From: Limnanthes douglasii subsp. nivea
Taxonomy: Eukaryota > Streptophyta > Magnoliopsida > Brassicales > Limnanthaceae
DNA: 64,000 nt
Assembly: GCA_036936605.1 (NCBI GenBank)
Contig: JAUPFV010000004.1
Span: 143,326,973 to 143,390,972 of the forward strand
Reading direction: 5' to 3'
Positions 34,313-45,500 of this stretch are shown here, one piece after another. The number at the start of each line of letters is the position of its first letter. Within the stretch, counting starts at the first letter, position 1. A program made the position numbers and the translations under genes. Under the pieces are notes generated by a model. That model saw nothing but the letters and a program-made list of their open reading frames with translations. It made no database searches and was not told the origin of the DNA.

Positions 34313-34917
34313 AATTATCTTCTTTTATGATATTCAAATAAATTGTGTGTATGGCATTTTATTTTGTAAATGGTAAAAGTATTTTATTTAGCAAGTAGTT
34401 ACATTGGCTGGTTAATGGATGTTAATTAGTGAATTTATATTTAATTTCTCTTTATGTTCAGATCTTGTATTTAGAGAGACGTTATTGAGTTCATTCTTAA
34501 AATAGGTCATATATGTATAAATCAAAATATTTTCCTCGAAAATTTTATATGCTCTTAAGATGAGTACAAAAGAAATAGGGTTCTTTGATTTCAAAAGTCA
34601 AATATTATTGAAGCCAAAGGCTTGCATTGGATTCTTATAGTATGTGATGCCTTATTGAGTACCTTGTCAATTTGTTCTAGTTGCAAACTTACATAGATCA
34701 TTAATTCGAAACTACATTGATGCTATCATTTTGAAAGGTATCTTAATATATGAGGTTTTGTAGTGTTTGCTCGTTATCATGCCAGTGTTGTTTTAAATTT
34801 TAAAAATTATCACTCATGAAATTATACTACCGAAATTAGAAGGTTTCAAGATTGTCGTCTGAACTCAAACATATGTTCTTTCAGAGATGGTAAATAGTTA
34901 CAAAAATAAGAATTTGG
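34313..34917. other. Unassigned AT-rich stretch
   Basis: No gene or element is recognised. GCCAAAGGCTTGCATTGG near 34612 weakly recalls a word near 30363 in the leader region of the copia relic. Confidence 0.35.
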
Positions 34918-34925
34918 TTGCTAAA

Positions 34926-35345
34926 TAGGGATGATAATTTATTTAAACCCACGGCTACACAACCCGAGTCGACCCGATGTGATGGGTTATGAGTTTTAAA
35001 ATTTTATCACAGATGGCTCTTGCTTTTGAAATTTACTACCCATCACGTTTGTGATGGGTTATGGATTTAAGAAATTTCACACGAGAAAACCCTAACCGTA
35101 TCTACATGGCATCCACTAGTTATTCTAGTAGTGATAAATTAATACATGATATATTATTATTTTGAATTCTAAAATAGTATTATAATGTAATCTTATTTTT
35201 TTTATCCTTTATAATTTATGTATCTATTATTATATTTTGATAGTTTTACCATTATTTATACTTTATTATATCTTAAATTATTTAAAATTAGCTTATTTTT
35301 AACAAAAAAAAACTTCTAAAGAGAATAAATTTGAAAATATATGTA

Positions 35346-35397
<52 letters not shown>

Positions 35398-35792
35398 CAA
35401 AAAGATTTTATTTATTTAAAAAACAAATATAATTTATTAAAAATTTAAATAAATTTAAAATGTAAATAATAAATATGTTTTGTAAGTTTATTACAAATTT
35501 TTAGATTTATTACTAAATTTAAGAGTTTATATTCAGAAAATTATTATTATTATTATTATTATTTTATCATTATATACTATTTTTGGTTTTTTGAATTTTT
35601 TTTGGATAGTTAATTACAATAATTTTTTTAAAGATATATAAATGGTCGGTGGATACGGGTGGGTACACGAACCTGGCGAGTTTGGGCGTGGGAACAAAAA
35701 TCTCTTACCTGAACGAATTTAAAAAAAATGAAGACATGATGGGTTGAGGGTTTAACAATACCCCTACTCATTCGGACCCATTGTCATTCATA
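34926..35792. mobile_element. hAT-type MITE (non-autonomous)
   Basis: The left end reads TAGGGATGATAAT and the right end, reversed, TATGAATGACAAT. These are the imperfect terminal inverted repeats usual for TAGGGATGGCAA-type hAT MITEs, with GGGT/ACCC motifs just inside (AACCCGAGTCGACCCGATG; GGGTGGGTACACG). Flanks are TTGCTAAA (34918-34925) and TTGCAAAA (35793-35800), an 8-bp target duplication with one mismatch, as expected for hAT. The centre is AT-rich and holds (TA)23 at 35350-35395 and an ATT repeat near 35543-35563. No transposase. Confidence 0.82.
35350..35395. repeat. (TA)n microsatellite
   Basis: An uninterrupted TA repeat of about 46 bp inside the hAT-type MITE. Confidence 0.95.
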
Positions 35793-36049
35793 TTGCAAAA
35801 TAAGTTTGATTGTGCGAAAAAAACAAGTTTGTAGTTGCAAAAATATATGTACTTTTCTATTAAAAACTTTTTCTTCAAAAAAATTGGAGTTTAGAATTAC
35901 GTGCAAATTTGTTGTGAAAATAAGAAGAAAGTTGTTGCATAAATATGACTTTGTTTGCTAACTAAGTCTAATTTTGTGAAAAAAAACAAAATACAAACTT
36001 GTTTTATGAAAAAATAATGGTAATTGAGTGTGAAACATCTTACTTTTTG

Positions 36050-36460
36050 TAAAAATAAAATAAAAAACTGAATTGAGAAATTACGAGTAATTTGGTTGTG
36101 AAATAAGTGTTAAAAATAATTGTTGTTTAGTTACAGAATTATGTGTAATTTGGTTGCGAAATAAGTGTGAAAAAACAATTGTTGTTCACTTACAGAATTA
36201 CGTGTAATTTGGTTTCAACAAAAATATTTATGGTTTGGTTGCGAAACTATGAACAATTTGGTTGCGAAAGAACATTTATTGTTTAGTTGCGAAACTATGG
36301 GCAATTTGGTTGCGAAAAAATATTTATTATTTAGTTGCGAAACTATGAACAATTTGGTTGCGAAATTCTTTTTATTGCAAAAGTATAAACAACTTGGTTG
36401 CGAAAAAATATTTATTTTGTGGTTGGGAAACTATAAACAATTTGGTTGCGAATATAGTCT
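36050..36460 (+). repeat. 48-bp minisatellite-like tandem repeat
   Basis: The unit alternates TTGGTTGCGAAA-AATATTTATT and TAGTTGCGAAACTATGAACAA. Three to four units are clear at 36237-36450, and older, more diverged copies lie to the left from about 36050. The unit is a multiple of three, so one frame stays open with a 16-residue period; this is not a gene. Confidence 0.8.
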
Positions 36461-37233
36461 TGTAAAAAAAATCTCAAAACAAAACACTATAAATTTTATT
36501 TTGTTCGTATAAAAAAATTATCACATTTTTAAAAAAATTAATATTAAAAACCATATAAAATTAAAAAATTAAAAATTATACATATTTGTGTTTTCATAAA
36601 TATCATTGAATAACTTAACTTCAAAATTTAAAAATAATTATCCTATTTTGAAACTTATCGGGTTGTATCTTGTTAAATCTAAATTTTGTAATCCATATCT
36701 TAGAAGTAAATAACACTCATGTCTTGAATTTTTACAATAAAGCTATTTCGAAATCAAAAAAAAAAATGTGTTCATTAAGCTGGCAATAAAAAAATAAAGT
36801 CAATAAATGCTTTGGTGAGCGTTTTTAGTCAAAGATCACCGTTTAACAAAATGATAGAGGTCGTTATCAGGTCTTTTAACAAAAAAACATTCCAGAACGC
36901 AACCCAAGAGACGAGAAGAAGACGAAGCCAAACCTTAGGGCTCGGTATGAGTCGGGTCAAAACCCGCAGGAATGATTTTGGTCTGGGCTAGCTTTAGGAG
37001 AATCGTAACAATGTCAATTTGATTAGTTAAGATAATAAATCTCTAATTATTTTGGTTTATGAATTCCATAGAAAATAAACAATCATAACAACATCATTAA
37101 CTCCACAAAACCAGAAATTTGAATATCTTGAATGATTACAGCATATCTATCTTAAAACTCACAAATACTATAAGCACTAGCATAAACAAACTCTCTTATT
37201 TCGTCCTACAACAAAAAGATTGCTCACTTATAT

Positions 37234-37515
37234 TCAGACATTATATATGTCTAATGTCTCACGTCTCATGTGCTGATCTGGTTGACTTGGTGGACTTGTA
37301 GGAAAAACACGAGTACCCTTCATCTCTTCATAAGTTTTTGATCCACAAACAGACGCAGAGCCGAGCGAGATCAAAGTTTCCACCATCATTGTCTTCACTA
37401 ATTTCCTGGGTTTAGGGACCACACTTCCCTCCTTGGGTTTGAACCATGCCTCTGTATCGTTCTTCACCTTTACGCCTCCGTTCTTGGTCGCTGCAGTTTC
37501 TTCAGTGGGATTCAT
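37234..37515 (-). CDS. Small plant protein, copy 2 (93 aa)
   Basis: An intact frame homologous to copy 1 at 10989-11225. Both begin MNPTEETAATKNGGVKVKND and share KPKEGSV and RKLVKTMM. Copy 2 has two extra residues in LISLGSASVCGSK. The stop after QPD is replaced by CAG, so the protein runs 13 residues further (HMRRETLDIYNV end). A TATA-like CTATAAATG lies upstream near 37698. The frame has been kept since the duplication, with several conservative changes, which suggests a real gene. Function unknown. Confidence 0.62.
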   Translation of the reverse strand: MNPTEETAATKNGGVKVKNDTEAWFKPKEGSVVPKPRKLVKTMMVETLISLGSASVCGSKTYEEMKGTRVFPTSPPSQPDQHMRRETLDIYNV

Positions 37516-37790
37516 CTCTCTTCGCAGCTCCTCTGTTTTACATCACACAGCACATTTTGTAAGAACAAAAACTGTTAAGCATAAAATAAAATATTAAAAA
37601 AAAAGAGGATGCTAAAAGAGGAAACTAACCAAATATCTCTGTATTGAATTTATGTTTATTTGAGTGAATGTTTTAGGAGGAGTTGGGCATTCATTTATAG
37701 GCCAGGAAACACAAACTTCGACCTCAAAGTCATACAAGGTTTCCAAATAACCCCGTGACTTATTTCTCTTTTCAAATTGACGGGGTATGT

Positions 37791-37905
37791 AACTAGGGCT
37801 GTTATCGGTCCGGTTCGGTCCGGGTTTTGCCGGAACCGGACCGGACCGCTAAGCTTATCGGTTCGGACCGGATCGAACCGTTAAGCTTTCGGTTCTAATT
37901 TTTGG
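37791..37905. mobile_element. Partial hAT-like MITE end
   Basis: It starts TAGGGCTGTTATCGGTCCGG, the usual start of a hAT-type MITE family, with GC-rich CGGTTCGG/CCGGACCGG inverted words. The opposite end and target duplication are missing. It lies exactly where gene copy 2's upstream DNA changes to the truncated copy 3. Confidence 0.5.
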
Positions 37906-37907
37906 TC

Positions 37908-37970
37908 GCTATCCTCCTTCACCTTCACTCCTCCATTCTTGGTCGCTGCAGTTTCTTCAGTCGGATTCAT
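37908..37970 (-). pseudogene. Small plant protein, copy 3 (first 21 codons only)
   Basis: From ATG 37968-37970 the minus strand reads MNPTEETAATKNGGVKVKED, the same opening as copies 1 and 2. The match ends at 37908, at the border of the hAT-like sequence. It retains the upstream leader, a TATA-like word (TTTTATAC near 38157) and the conserved CACGTG at 38298. Without the rest of the coding region it cannot make the protein. Confidence 0.75.
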
Positions 37971-38297
37971 CTTTTTCACAGCTCCTCTGTTTTACATCAT
38001 ACAGATACACATATTTTGTGAGAACATAAACTGTTAAGCATAAAATAAAATTTTAAATAAAAAATAGAAAAAGGATACTCAAATAGGAAACTAACCAAAT
38101 GTCTCTGTATTCTATTTATGTTTATTTCAATGAATGTTTTAAGAGGGGTTTGGGGATTTTATACTATTCAAAAATCTACCGGAAAAGACGACTTTACCCT
38201 CAAGCTTGTGCACGACCACGTGGCATCTTATTGTTCGTTCACGAGGCTCGCCTTACTAACGAAGTTGCTTTATAGTGTATGAACCATATACATCACT

Positions 38298-38303
38298 CAC
38301 GTG
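38298..38303. promoter_or_regulatory. Conserved G-box CACGTG upstream of copy 3
   Basis: The 13-mer CACGTGACTCACC is identical to the one upstream of copy 1 at 11556, within flanks that have diverged. Confidence 0.45.
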
Positions 38304-40469
38304 ACTCACCTTATTAGTGAAGGTGTTAGTCTTTCTTTGTACCAGCTAACCTCAAACCATAGTCTAATATTAGTAATTAATTTGATCTAAAAAAATTAGA
38401 GAGAAGTTTCTCGGTCTGGAACGAAAACATTCTGTTTTTTCTTTCTAGACGCTTTTTCATCCGTCTTTCTCTCCTCCTTCTTTCTCAACCTAATTTTTTT
38501 TTTTATTTTACCCTAATCACTATTGTTTCTTCCAATTTATACATCTTCTTCAAGAATTAACAAAAAATTTCTGGACGATATATGCTTTTGGCGAATCAGA
38601 CGATCCCACGGTAGATTAATCCAGATTTCGTTCATATTATAAGCTGGAATGATTATTATCAAATATTCTATTTAAATGGAAGATTCACCACAAGATAATA
38701 TTGAGAGAGTTCTGGTTCGTAAGAAGACAGAAAATGTTCAAAGACGAAGTGATTCAAAAGTTTCTGGTAAGAATGTTGTTCGATCTCTAATTTCTTCATT
38801 GGAGGATCTAGCAAAAGTTCATGTTCAGGAAGTTCCGGTCGGCGAGAAGAAAACTGTACTCAAGAGAAGACGGAGTGCTTCTAAAATTTCAGGTATGAGT
38901 GTAGATTGTGTTATTGCTTCTCCTAATGCTTTAGTTCCGTTCGATCCATCGGTGACTAGAGAAATGTTGTTCAATGCTGATACTTGTGATGATGAACGAG
39001 AACTAAGCGATGAACAAGAGGATACAAATAAAGATCGAAACATCATTGTTGTTCGTGAAACGAGTAAACTAGTCTTAACTGCCTCCGACGAACCGATTGT
39101 TGTTTCTAGTGGTTTCGATTTTTCTTCTCCGGCGACTGCTGCTACTGGTGTTCCATTGTTAAGGCAAGGTGCGAAATCAGTTCATGGAAAATTGGGGCAA
39201 AGAAAGAAACAGAAGAATAAACAACTAGCTATGACCCTTGCAGATCTATCTTCGGAACCGTTCTTGGCAAATAAAAGTATTGTGGCGAACTCTCGATCGA
39301 AAGAGGTAACAAAATCTGTAAACGGAACATTTTCCGGTGACCGGAATGTTGCTACCAACGTTCACGAAAATTCGCCGGTGCATTTAAGTGGGTTCTGTAA
39401 CGGACGAGACAAATCAGTGGAAGAATCGGTTGCATTCAACTTTGGAGAATCTGTCATTACTCCTAATAAAGACGGGCTGACCTTTGGTGAAACATTCAAA
39501 TTCAAATCCTCTTCTCTTAATGATAGCAGTTTAAATGAACGATAAAAAGGAATTAATGTAAACGAAGAAAATTTGAATCAGAAAAGAAACGGTTTTGGTG
39601 AAGAAAAGGAAACTGCATTGGAAGGTAACAGTTCACTTAATGCTTTTAAAAATGGGAATACTTATGGAAAAGGAATAACTCAATTTAAAGCTAATATAAC
39701 CTTTGACCACCTGCATGGAGAAAAAGATAATAGCTGAATAAATTTGAATTCAAATAAAGGAAATTTGAATTCAAATAAAGGAAATTTGAATTTGAATTTA
39801 AATGTGAATGACTTTAATTCTTATAAAGCGCATGAAGAAAGAAACGGTTATTTTCAAAAGAACATGTGAAAGGTAAGTAACTCCTGTAATGTTAGTAAAG
39901 AATCAGACCCATTAAATGCACAACGCAAAGGAGAAGACCAATTTTATTCTTTTCAAACAAGTAACGTCAAAGCTAATAATATCAGTAAAGAAGGTAATTT
40001 GTCCGGAGAAGCAGCATTTAATCCATTTCAAAGCAGTAATGAAAATGGAAATAATGGACCAGCGACATATAATGCTAGTAATGCAGAGCAGAGGGATCCA
40101 TTATTTAAGAATGCTCAGAATCCTTCCGCCATTCCTACAACACAGACTCCTCCTTCCGTCATTCCTATTAAATCATTCTCCAGCTTATTCCAAGGTTCTC
40201 GTTTAGCTTCAAAAGGCCTCAAGCTCCAATTTATCCCTCCTCCTTCAGATGATGGCGATATCATCCTTGATCCGGCAGATGAAGTTCCGTTCATCGAAAG
40301 TTGGGGCCATTGTCTTATCGGATGCTTCACTGGTAAGTTCCCGGGGAAAATTGCTCTTGATACTATTGTCAAAAGATGGGGTGTTAATTCCAAAACTCAG
40401 CCGTATGGAAAAGAATGGACGGTTTTTAAATTCCTCACCGAATCAAATCTGCTCCATGTGCTAGCTAAC

Positions 40470-40805
40470 TGATGACGCGGCGGAAACAGAAGAAGAAACA
40501 ACGATAGATGAAACCCTAATTCAAGGGTAACATGATGCAACCCTAATCTAAGGGAAACAAAGAGTGAAATTTTCAGAGATAAAAAATCTATTATTCCAAA
40601 AACTTAAAATAACTTAAGGCATAAGAGGCTTTATATAATAGCTTCTCAAAACCCTAAATTAGAATACAAGGAAATAAAATAAATATTCTTAAATAAAATA
40701 AAATAAAATCAAATCTTAATTAGATTTGATTTAAATACATAAGATATTTGAATAAAATAAAATAAAATAAACAAGGATTTTGTTTGGACTTTCTGGGCTA
40801 CATCA
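40470..40805 (-). repeat. 3' LTR of the TRIM-like element
   Basis: 336 bp from TGATGACGCGG to GGGCTACATCA as written on the plus strand. Seen as identical to the partner LTR. Confidence 0.95.
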
Positions 40806-40979
40806 TCCTCTCCTGGTTGACAAGAATTCGTCCTCGAATTCACATCACCATCACCATCAAAAGAACCCAAATTATTTATTTTATTTTATTCAATCGTTAC
40901 ATTGGGAATTATAATTGTTGACCTTATCGGAATAAGATAAATTCTTCTCGAGTGTACCTTATTCGAAGTAACATTCAAG

Positions 40980-41100
40980 CCATCCAGTTGAAGGAAAAAA
41001 TAGTTTCGAAAACCTTTTCATAGCCTGAAGACAGCATCCCCATGTCCAGTTGATGAAAAAAATGGTTTTGAAAACCTCTTCATAGCCTGAGACAGCATAT
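40980..41100 (-). repeat. Two-copy 63-bp repeat in the TRIM-like interior
   Basis: CATCCAGTTGAAGG...GACAGCATC and CATGTCCAGTTGATG...GACAGCATA are imperfect adjacent copies. The open frame over them shows the repeat (GYEEVFKTIFFINW then AMKRFSKLFFPSTGW) and has no start codon other than TTG, so it is not taken as a gene. Confidence 0.65.
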
Positions 41101-41329
41101 CGATAAGAAAGTTTTACCTTGATTCGACGATTGGTAGCCAATTTAAACTCCTTCAGTAACCGGTCAATACGATCGTCATTGAAACGCCTAGTGTGTCTCC
41201 CGCATACCAAGCGATCTTTGAGATCTTCATGGCCGTATGTTGTTCTCTCCTTTAGACCTTGAATCAGATGAAATCAAGATTCAGAAACATGCTTGACCCG
41301 TAGCAGGAACTGAGGATCTGATACCAAAC

Positions 41330-41665
41330 TGATGACGCGGCGGAAACAGAAGAAGAAACAACGATAGATGAAACCCTAATTCAAGGGTAACATGATGCAA
41401 CCCTAATCTAAGGGAAACAAAGAGTGAAATTTTCAGAGATAAAAAATCTATTATTCCAAAAACTTAAAATAACTTAAGGCATAAGAGGCTTTATATAATA
41501 GCTTCTCAAAACCCTAAATTAGAATACAAGGAAATAAAATAAATATTCTTAAATAAAATAAAATAAAATCAAATCTTAATTAGATTTGATTTAAATACAT
41601 AAGATATTTGAATAAAATAAAATAAAATAAACAAGGATTTTGTTTGGACTTTCTGGGCTACATCA
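41330..41665 (-). repeat. 5' LTR of the TRIM-like element
   Basis: 336 bp with the same ends as 40470-40805 and the primer site immediately inside it. On the minus strand a TATATAA word (from TTATATAATAG near 41491) may be the promoter. Confidence 0.95.
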
Positions 41666-42527
41666 CTAACGGACCCTACATTACTTACGGTAAAACTCTC
41701 ATGCTTAAAAGAATTGATAAAGATGTCATGCTGACAGATGATCTGTTCACAACAATTCAAACATGGATAGTGCTAAATGATGTCCCTCTCAGCATTTGGA
41801 GTGAAATAGGTTTAAGTAAGATTTCTTCAAAGATTGGTACGCCTCTCTTTACTGATCAATTTACATGTGAAAAGACTCGGATGAAGTATGCTAGAATTCT
41901 AGTAGAAATTGATGTTAGTAAAAAACCAATTACGAGTTTTGGTGTGAGGCTTCCCTGTGGTAGGCGATATACTCAATCTGTTATATACGAAAATTACCCA
42001 CTGTTTTGCTATGTGTGTCAGAAATTTGGACACAATCACTCTACTTGTCCATCTACAGAGCAGGGTAAAACTAAAATCAGCGAGAAGCAGAAAGAAACCT
42101 CGGCACGACCATCCCGGGCAGCTCAAAACCTACGCAAGAATGCAAGTGACATAACAAGCGGCCCCAGAGGTAATCCTATCACTTCTAAAACATCTCAGAA
42201 AGTCACCGTTAACCCTATCACACGCCCCAGGTCATCTGAAATTCCCACCCCCTTTATTGGAGAAGAGATGAACAACACCAATAAAGAACACGTCCGTTCA
42301 AATTATACCGACTACTTGCCTAGCCGAATCAGCCCCCTAGTTGACACACGGATGACTTATGTTAATGACCGGGAACCCATATTTGGCCATCCGCAAGACA
42401 AAGATGAAACCATGCCTTTCACCATCAACGCAGATGATCCATCAACTGTTCCATGGCAAAAAGTACAAAGCAAACGATCAAAGAAAAATGCGAGGCGCGG
42501 AGTGCCCACAAACTCCTCGGTTGATAA

Positions 42528-45500
42528 ATGAAGATACTTATTTGGAACATCAGGGGCCTATGTGGGAGTACAGATCGAGGCGCTTCTCTCTCCACGGTTT
42601 GTAAGCTCGTCAAACAAAATTATTTGCCCATGTTTTGCCTCTTAGAAACTAAATTCTCGCAAGAACGTTTACATAATTTTATGTCTTCTCGTTTCATAAG
42701 CTGGAATCATGTTTCTAATTTTGATGTTATAAATAGAGGACACATCGTTGTTGTTTGGGATGCTAGCAGGGTGGTATGTACGGTGATTGAAATTGGAAGA
42801 CAACACATCCACTTTCAAGTCCATTGCAACATCACTCAAGAAATTTTTTATGTTACGTTTGTTTACCCTTTGTATACTGTACCACAAAGGAGAGTTCTTT
42901 GGGAGCACCTAAACACCATAGGGGCCAACATTCGTTTACCTTGGATGATTACGGGAGATTATAACACCTACTGCGCTCCAGGAGACCGAATTGGGGCTGC
43001 CCCACTTCGAAATGGTGAGTTAATTGATTTAAATAATTTTCGGATATCTCACGGTCTTGTTGATGCTCCTTCCACAGGTCCTTTCTTTACTTGGACAAAT
43101 GGTACTGTTTGGTCCAAGCTTGATCGAGTCCTTATAAACCATGGGTGGAGTGACAAAGATCTCTTATGCAAAGCCGCGTTCCTTACAATGGAACCCGTTT
43201 CCGATCACTGTCCAGTTATTGCCTCGATTATTCGAGATTTTCAGCATGGTTGTCGGCCCTTCAAATTCTTCAACATGTGGGTTGATCATCCCATATTTGC
43301 TAGGATTGTAGAAATTTTATGGGGGCAGTCTATTAATGGTACGAAGCAGTATATACTTGCGCAGAAGTTGAGATCCTTAAAGCGTCCGTTAAGAGATTTG
43401 AATAAAGCTGAGTATGGTGGCATTTCAGAGCGTACAGCTACTGCAAATTTGGCCTTTAAAGAGGCTATCTCCTCACTCATGGATAATCGTGATAACATTG
43501 CTTTGAAAGAATAGGTACACAGATTACGGGATCGTGTGAATTTCCTTCTTAATGCAGAAAAGAGCTTTCTTCAACAGCGTATGAGGACCACCCACTTAGT
43601 TGATGGCGACAGAGGTACAAAATACTTTCACAGCTTAATCAAACAAGATAATGCAAGAAAGAACATTTCCTACATCGTCCGAGATGATGGCACCCACACC
43701 ACATCCCCTACAGAAGTTGCCTCCCTCCTTGTAGATTTCTACACGCACATTTTTGGCTCATCTCGGCCAAGCTTCCCTATTGATCCGACGGTCATGAGTC
43801 ACGAATCCCTCGTCGGGGAACAACATTATGAGCAGCTTCTCAAACCTGTTGAAGTTGATGAAATCCGTAATGCCCTCTTTGATATCGGGAATGACAAGGC
43901 TCCGGGACCGGACGGCTACACCTCGGCTTTCTTCAAAAAGAATTGGGAACTTGCGGGAACAGATTTGGTTGATTGTGTTTGTGAGTTCTTTGATACTGGT
44001 AGACTCCTCCGTGCAACAAATCACACCATCCTTGCCCTTATTCCGAAGAAAGAAAACGATCCTAAGGTGGGTGATTTTAGGCCAATTGGGCTCACAAATG
44101 TTACTTACAAAGTGATTACCAAAATTTTGGCTAACCAAATGGCCCATTTACTTCCGAATCTCATTGATAAAGGACAAGGTGCTTTCGTGAGTGGTCACAA
44201 TCTTGTTGATAATGTTTTCCTTGCCCAAGAGTTGGTTAGATGTTCGAACCGTGCAAGAGTTTCTCCGTGATGTATGCTCATGGTGGATCTTCGCAAAGCA
44301 TTTGACACAATCTCATGGGACTTCCTATCGGATATTCTCCATGGTATCGGGTTTCCTCCGAAGTTTGTGGGCTGGATTCTTGCTTGTGTCACTACAACGT
44401 CCTTCTCGGTTTCTATCAACGGCGAGCTTCATGGCTTCTTCCGTGGGCAGCGGGGCTTAAGGCAAGGTGATCCCATGTCCCCTACTTTATTCATCATTTG
44501 CCTCGAATATCTGTCTCGTTTGTTAAAGAAGAAATCTAGCGAACCGAGTTTTAAGTTCTATCCGAAACGCGCCCGCACTCACACTACCACCTCGCTTTTG
44601 CTGACGATTTGATGCTACTTTCAAAAGGAGATGAGACATCGGTTAACATCCTTATGGAATGCTTGAGCCATTTGGAAGATGTTTCAGGACTATCACTGAA
44701 TCCTTCTAAATCCACAATATATCTAGCCGGATTTAAAAGGATTGTTTATGATCGGATCATGGAAAGAGTCGGATTTGAAGTTGGCACTTACCCTGTACGT
44801 TACTTTGGGATACCTCTCGCTCCTATGACCGTCTCAGTTACTGATTTTTCCCCTTTGACAGAGGGTATCTCGAGTTACATTCAAAAATGGGAACATATGA
44901 AACTTTCCTACGCGGGAAAACTTCAATTGATCACCTCTGTGCTTCAAGGGGTCGAATCCTTTTGGTTACGCGCTTTTCCTTTGCACTCGGCGGTGCTTAA
45001 CACCATCCACTCGCTCTGCCTCAAGTTCTTCTGGGGGTAGACCTGCTCGGATTGCTTGGGACAAAATCTGTAAACCCAAGGATGAATGAGGACTTGGCCT
45101 TATGGATATCAGAGTTTGGAATCGTGTCCTTCTTACCCGTTCGATTTGGTTATTACATTCTGACTCCGAGTCGTTATGGATAAAATGGGTGCATGAGTAT
45201 TATCTTCGAGGACAAACTATATAGGACTACCAAAGACGAGATAGAGACAGTCATCTTATTCGGAAGCTTCTTGATATTAGAGACTCTTGGATACAGATAT
45301 TTGGGGGTCGAGATAGTGCCATTCTGGGTCTTGAAAGCTGTACTTTGGGTGGAAAGCTAATTACTAGACGTGTCTACGAAGCCATGAGAACAAAGGGAGA
45401 GGCATGCCCGAATCTATCAAAGTTATGGAAGAGATTCATCCCACCTAAGTTTTCTTTCACCGTCTGGCTAGCCTTCAATCGCCGCCTTGCTACGAAAGAC

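Larger units (their letters stand above)
36765..38400. repeat. Duplicated segment with tandem gene copies 2 and 3
   Basis: Homologous to 10506-11640. The left part (36765-37700) carries gene copy 2 and the downstream flank. The right part (37900-38400) carries the start of copy 3 and the upstream flank. A hAT-like sequence (37791-37900) sits at the join. The homology is interrupted at 38398 by the LINE and resumes at 46161-46640. Confidence 0.85.
40470..41665 (-). mobile_element. Young TRIM-like non-autonomous LTR element
   Basis: Two 336-bp LTRs (40470-40805 and 41330-41665) appear identical base for base. They run TG...CA, with perfect CTAAC target duplications (40465-40469 and 41666-41670). 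The primer site is next to the right LTR (reverse of TGGTATCAGATCC at 41314-41326), and the purine tract CCAGGAGAGGA is next to the left LTR, so it reads on the minus strand. The 524-bp interior has no gag or pol. The purine-tract region (CGAGGACGAATTCTTG) resembles the end of gypsy pol, and the LTR ends (TGATGTAGC, CCGCCGC) resemble the gypsy LTR at 49655-50073. It may be mobilised by such an element. Confidence 0.93.
38676..42531 (+). pseudogene. LINE ORF1 (DUF4283, zinc knuckle), interrupted
   Basis: ATG 38676. About 510 codons of Ser/Asn/Lys-rich, low-complexity sequence come first, with three in-frame stops (39543, then two TGA codons near 39734 and 39867). The DUF4283 fold then begins (PADEVPFIESWGHCLIGCFT, KRWGVNSKTQPYGKEWTVF). 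The nested LTR element (40470-41670 with its target duplication) interrupts it. The frame continues exactly in phase at 41671 with GPYITYGKTLML, then SIWSEIGLSKISSKIGTPLF and the knuckle CYVCQKFGHNHSTCP. The stop TGA 42529-42531 overlaps the ORF2 start as ATGA. ORF1 binds the LINE RNA. The long N-terminal extension is unusual. Confidence 0.9.

Noticed and set aside
36249..36512. Plus-strand 87-codon frame with a 16-residue repeat
   Set aside because: Translation of the 48-bp tandem repeat, not a protein gene.
40959..41210. 83-codon frame inside the TRIM-like element
   Set aside because: Starts at TTG, covers a local two-copy repeat and matches no gag or pol domain. Upstream it is open for some 30 more codons, but without support for translation.
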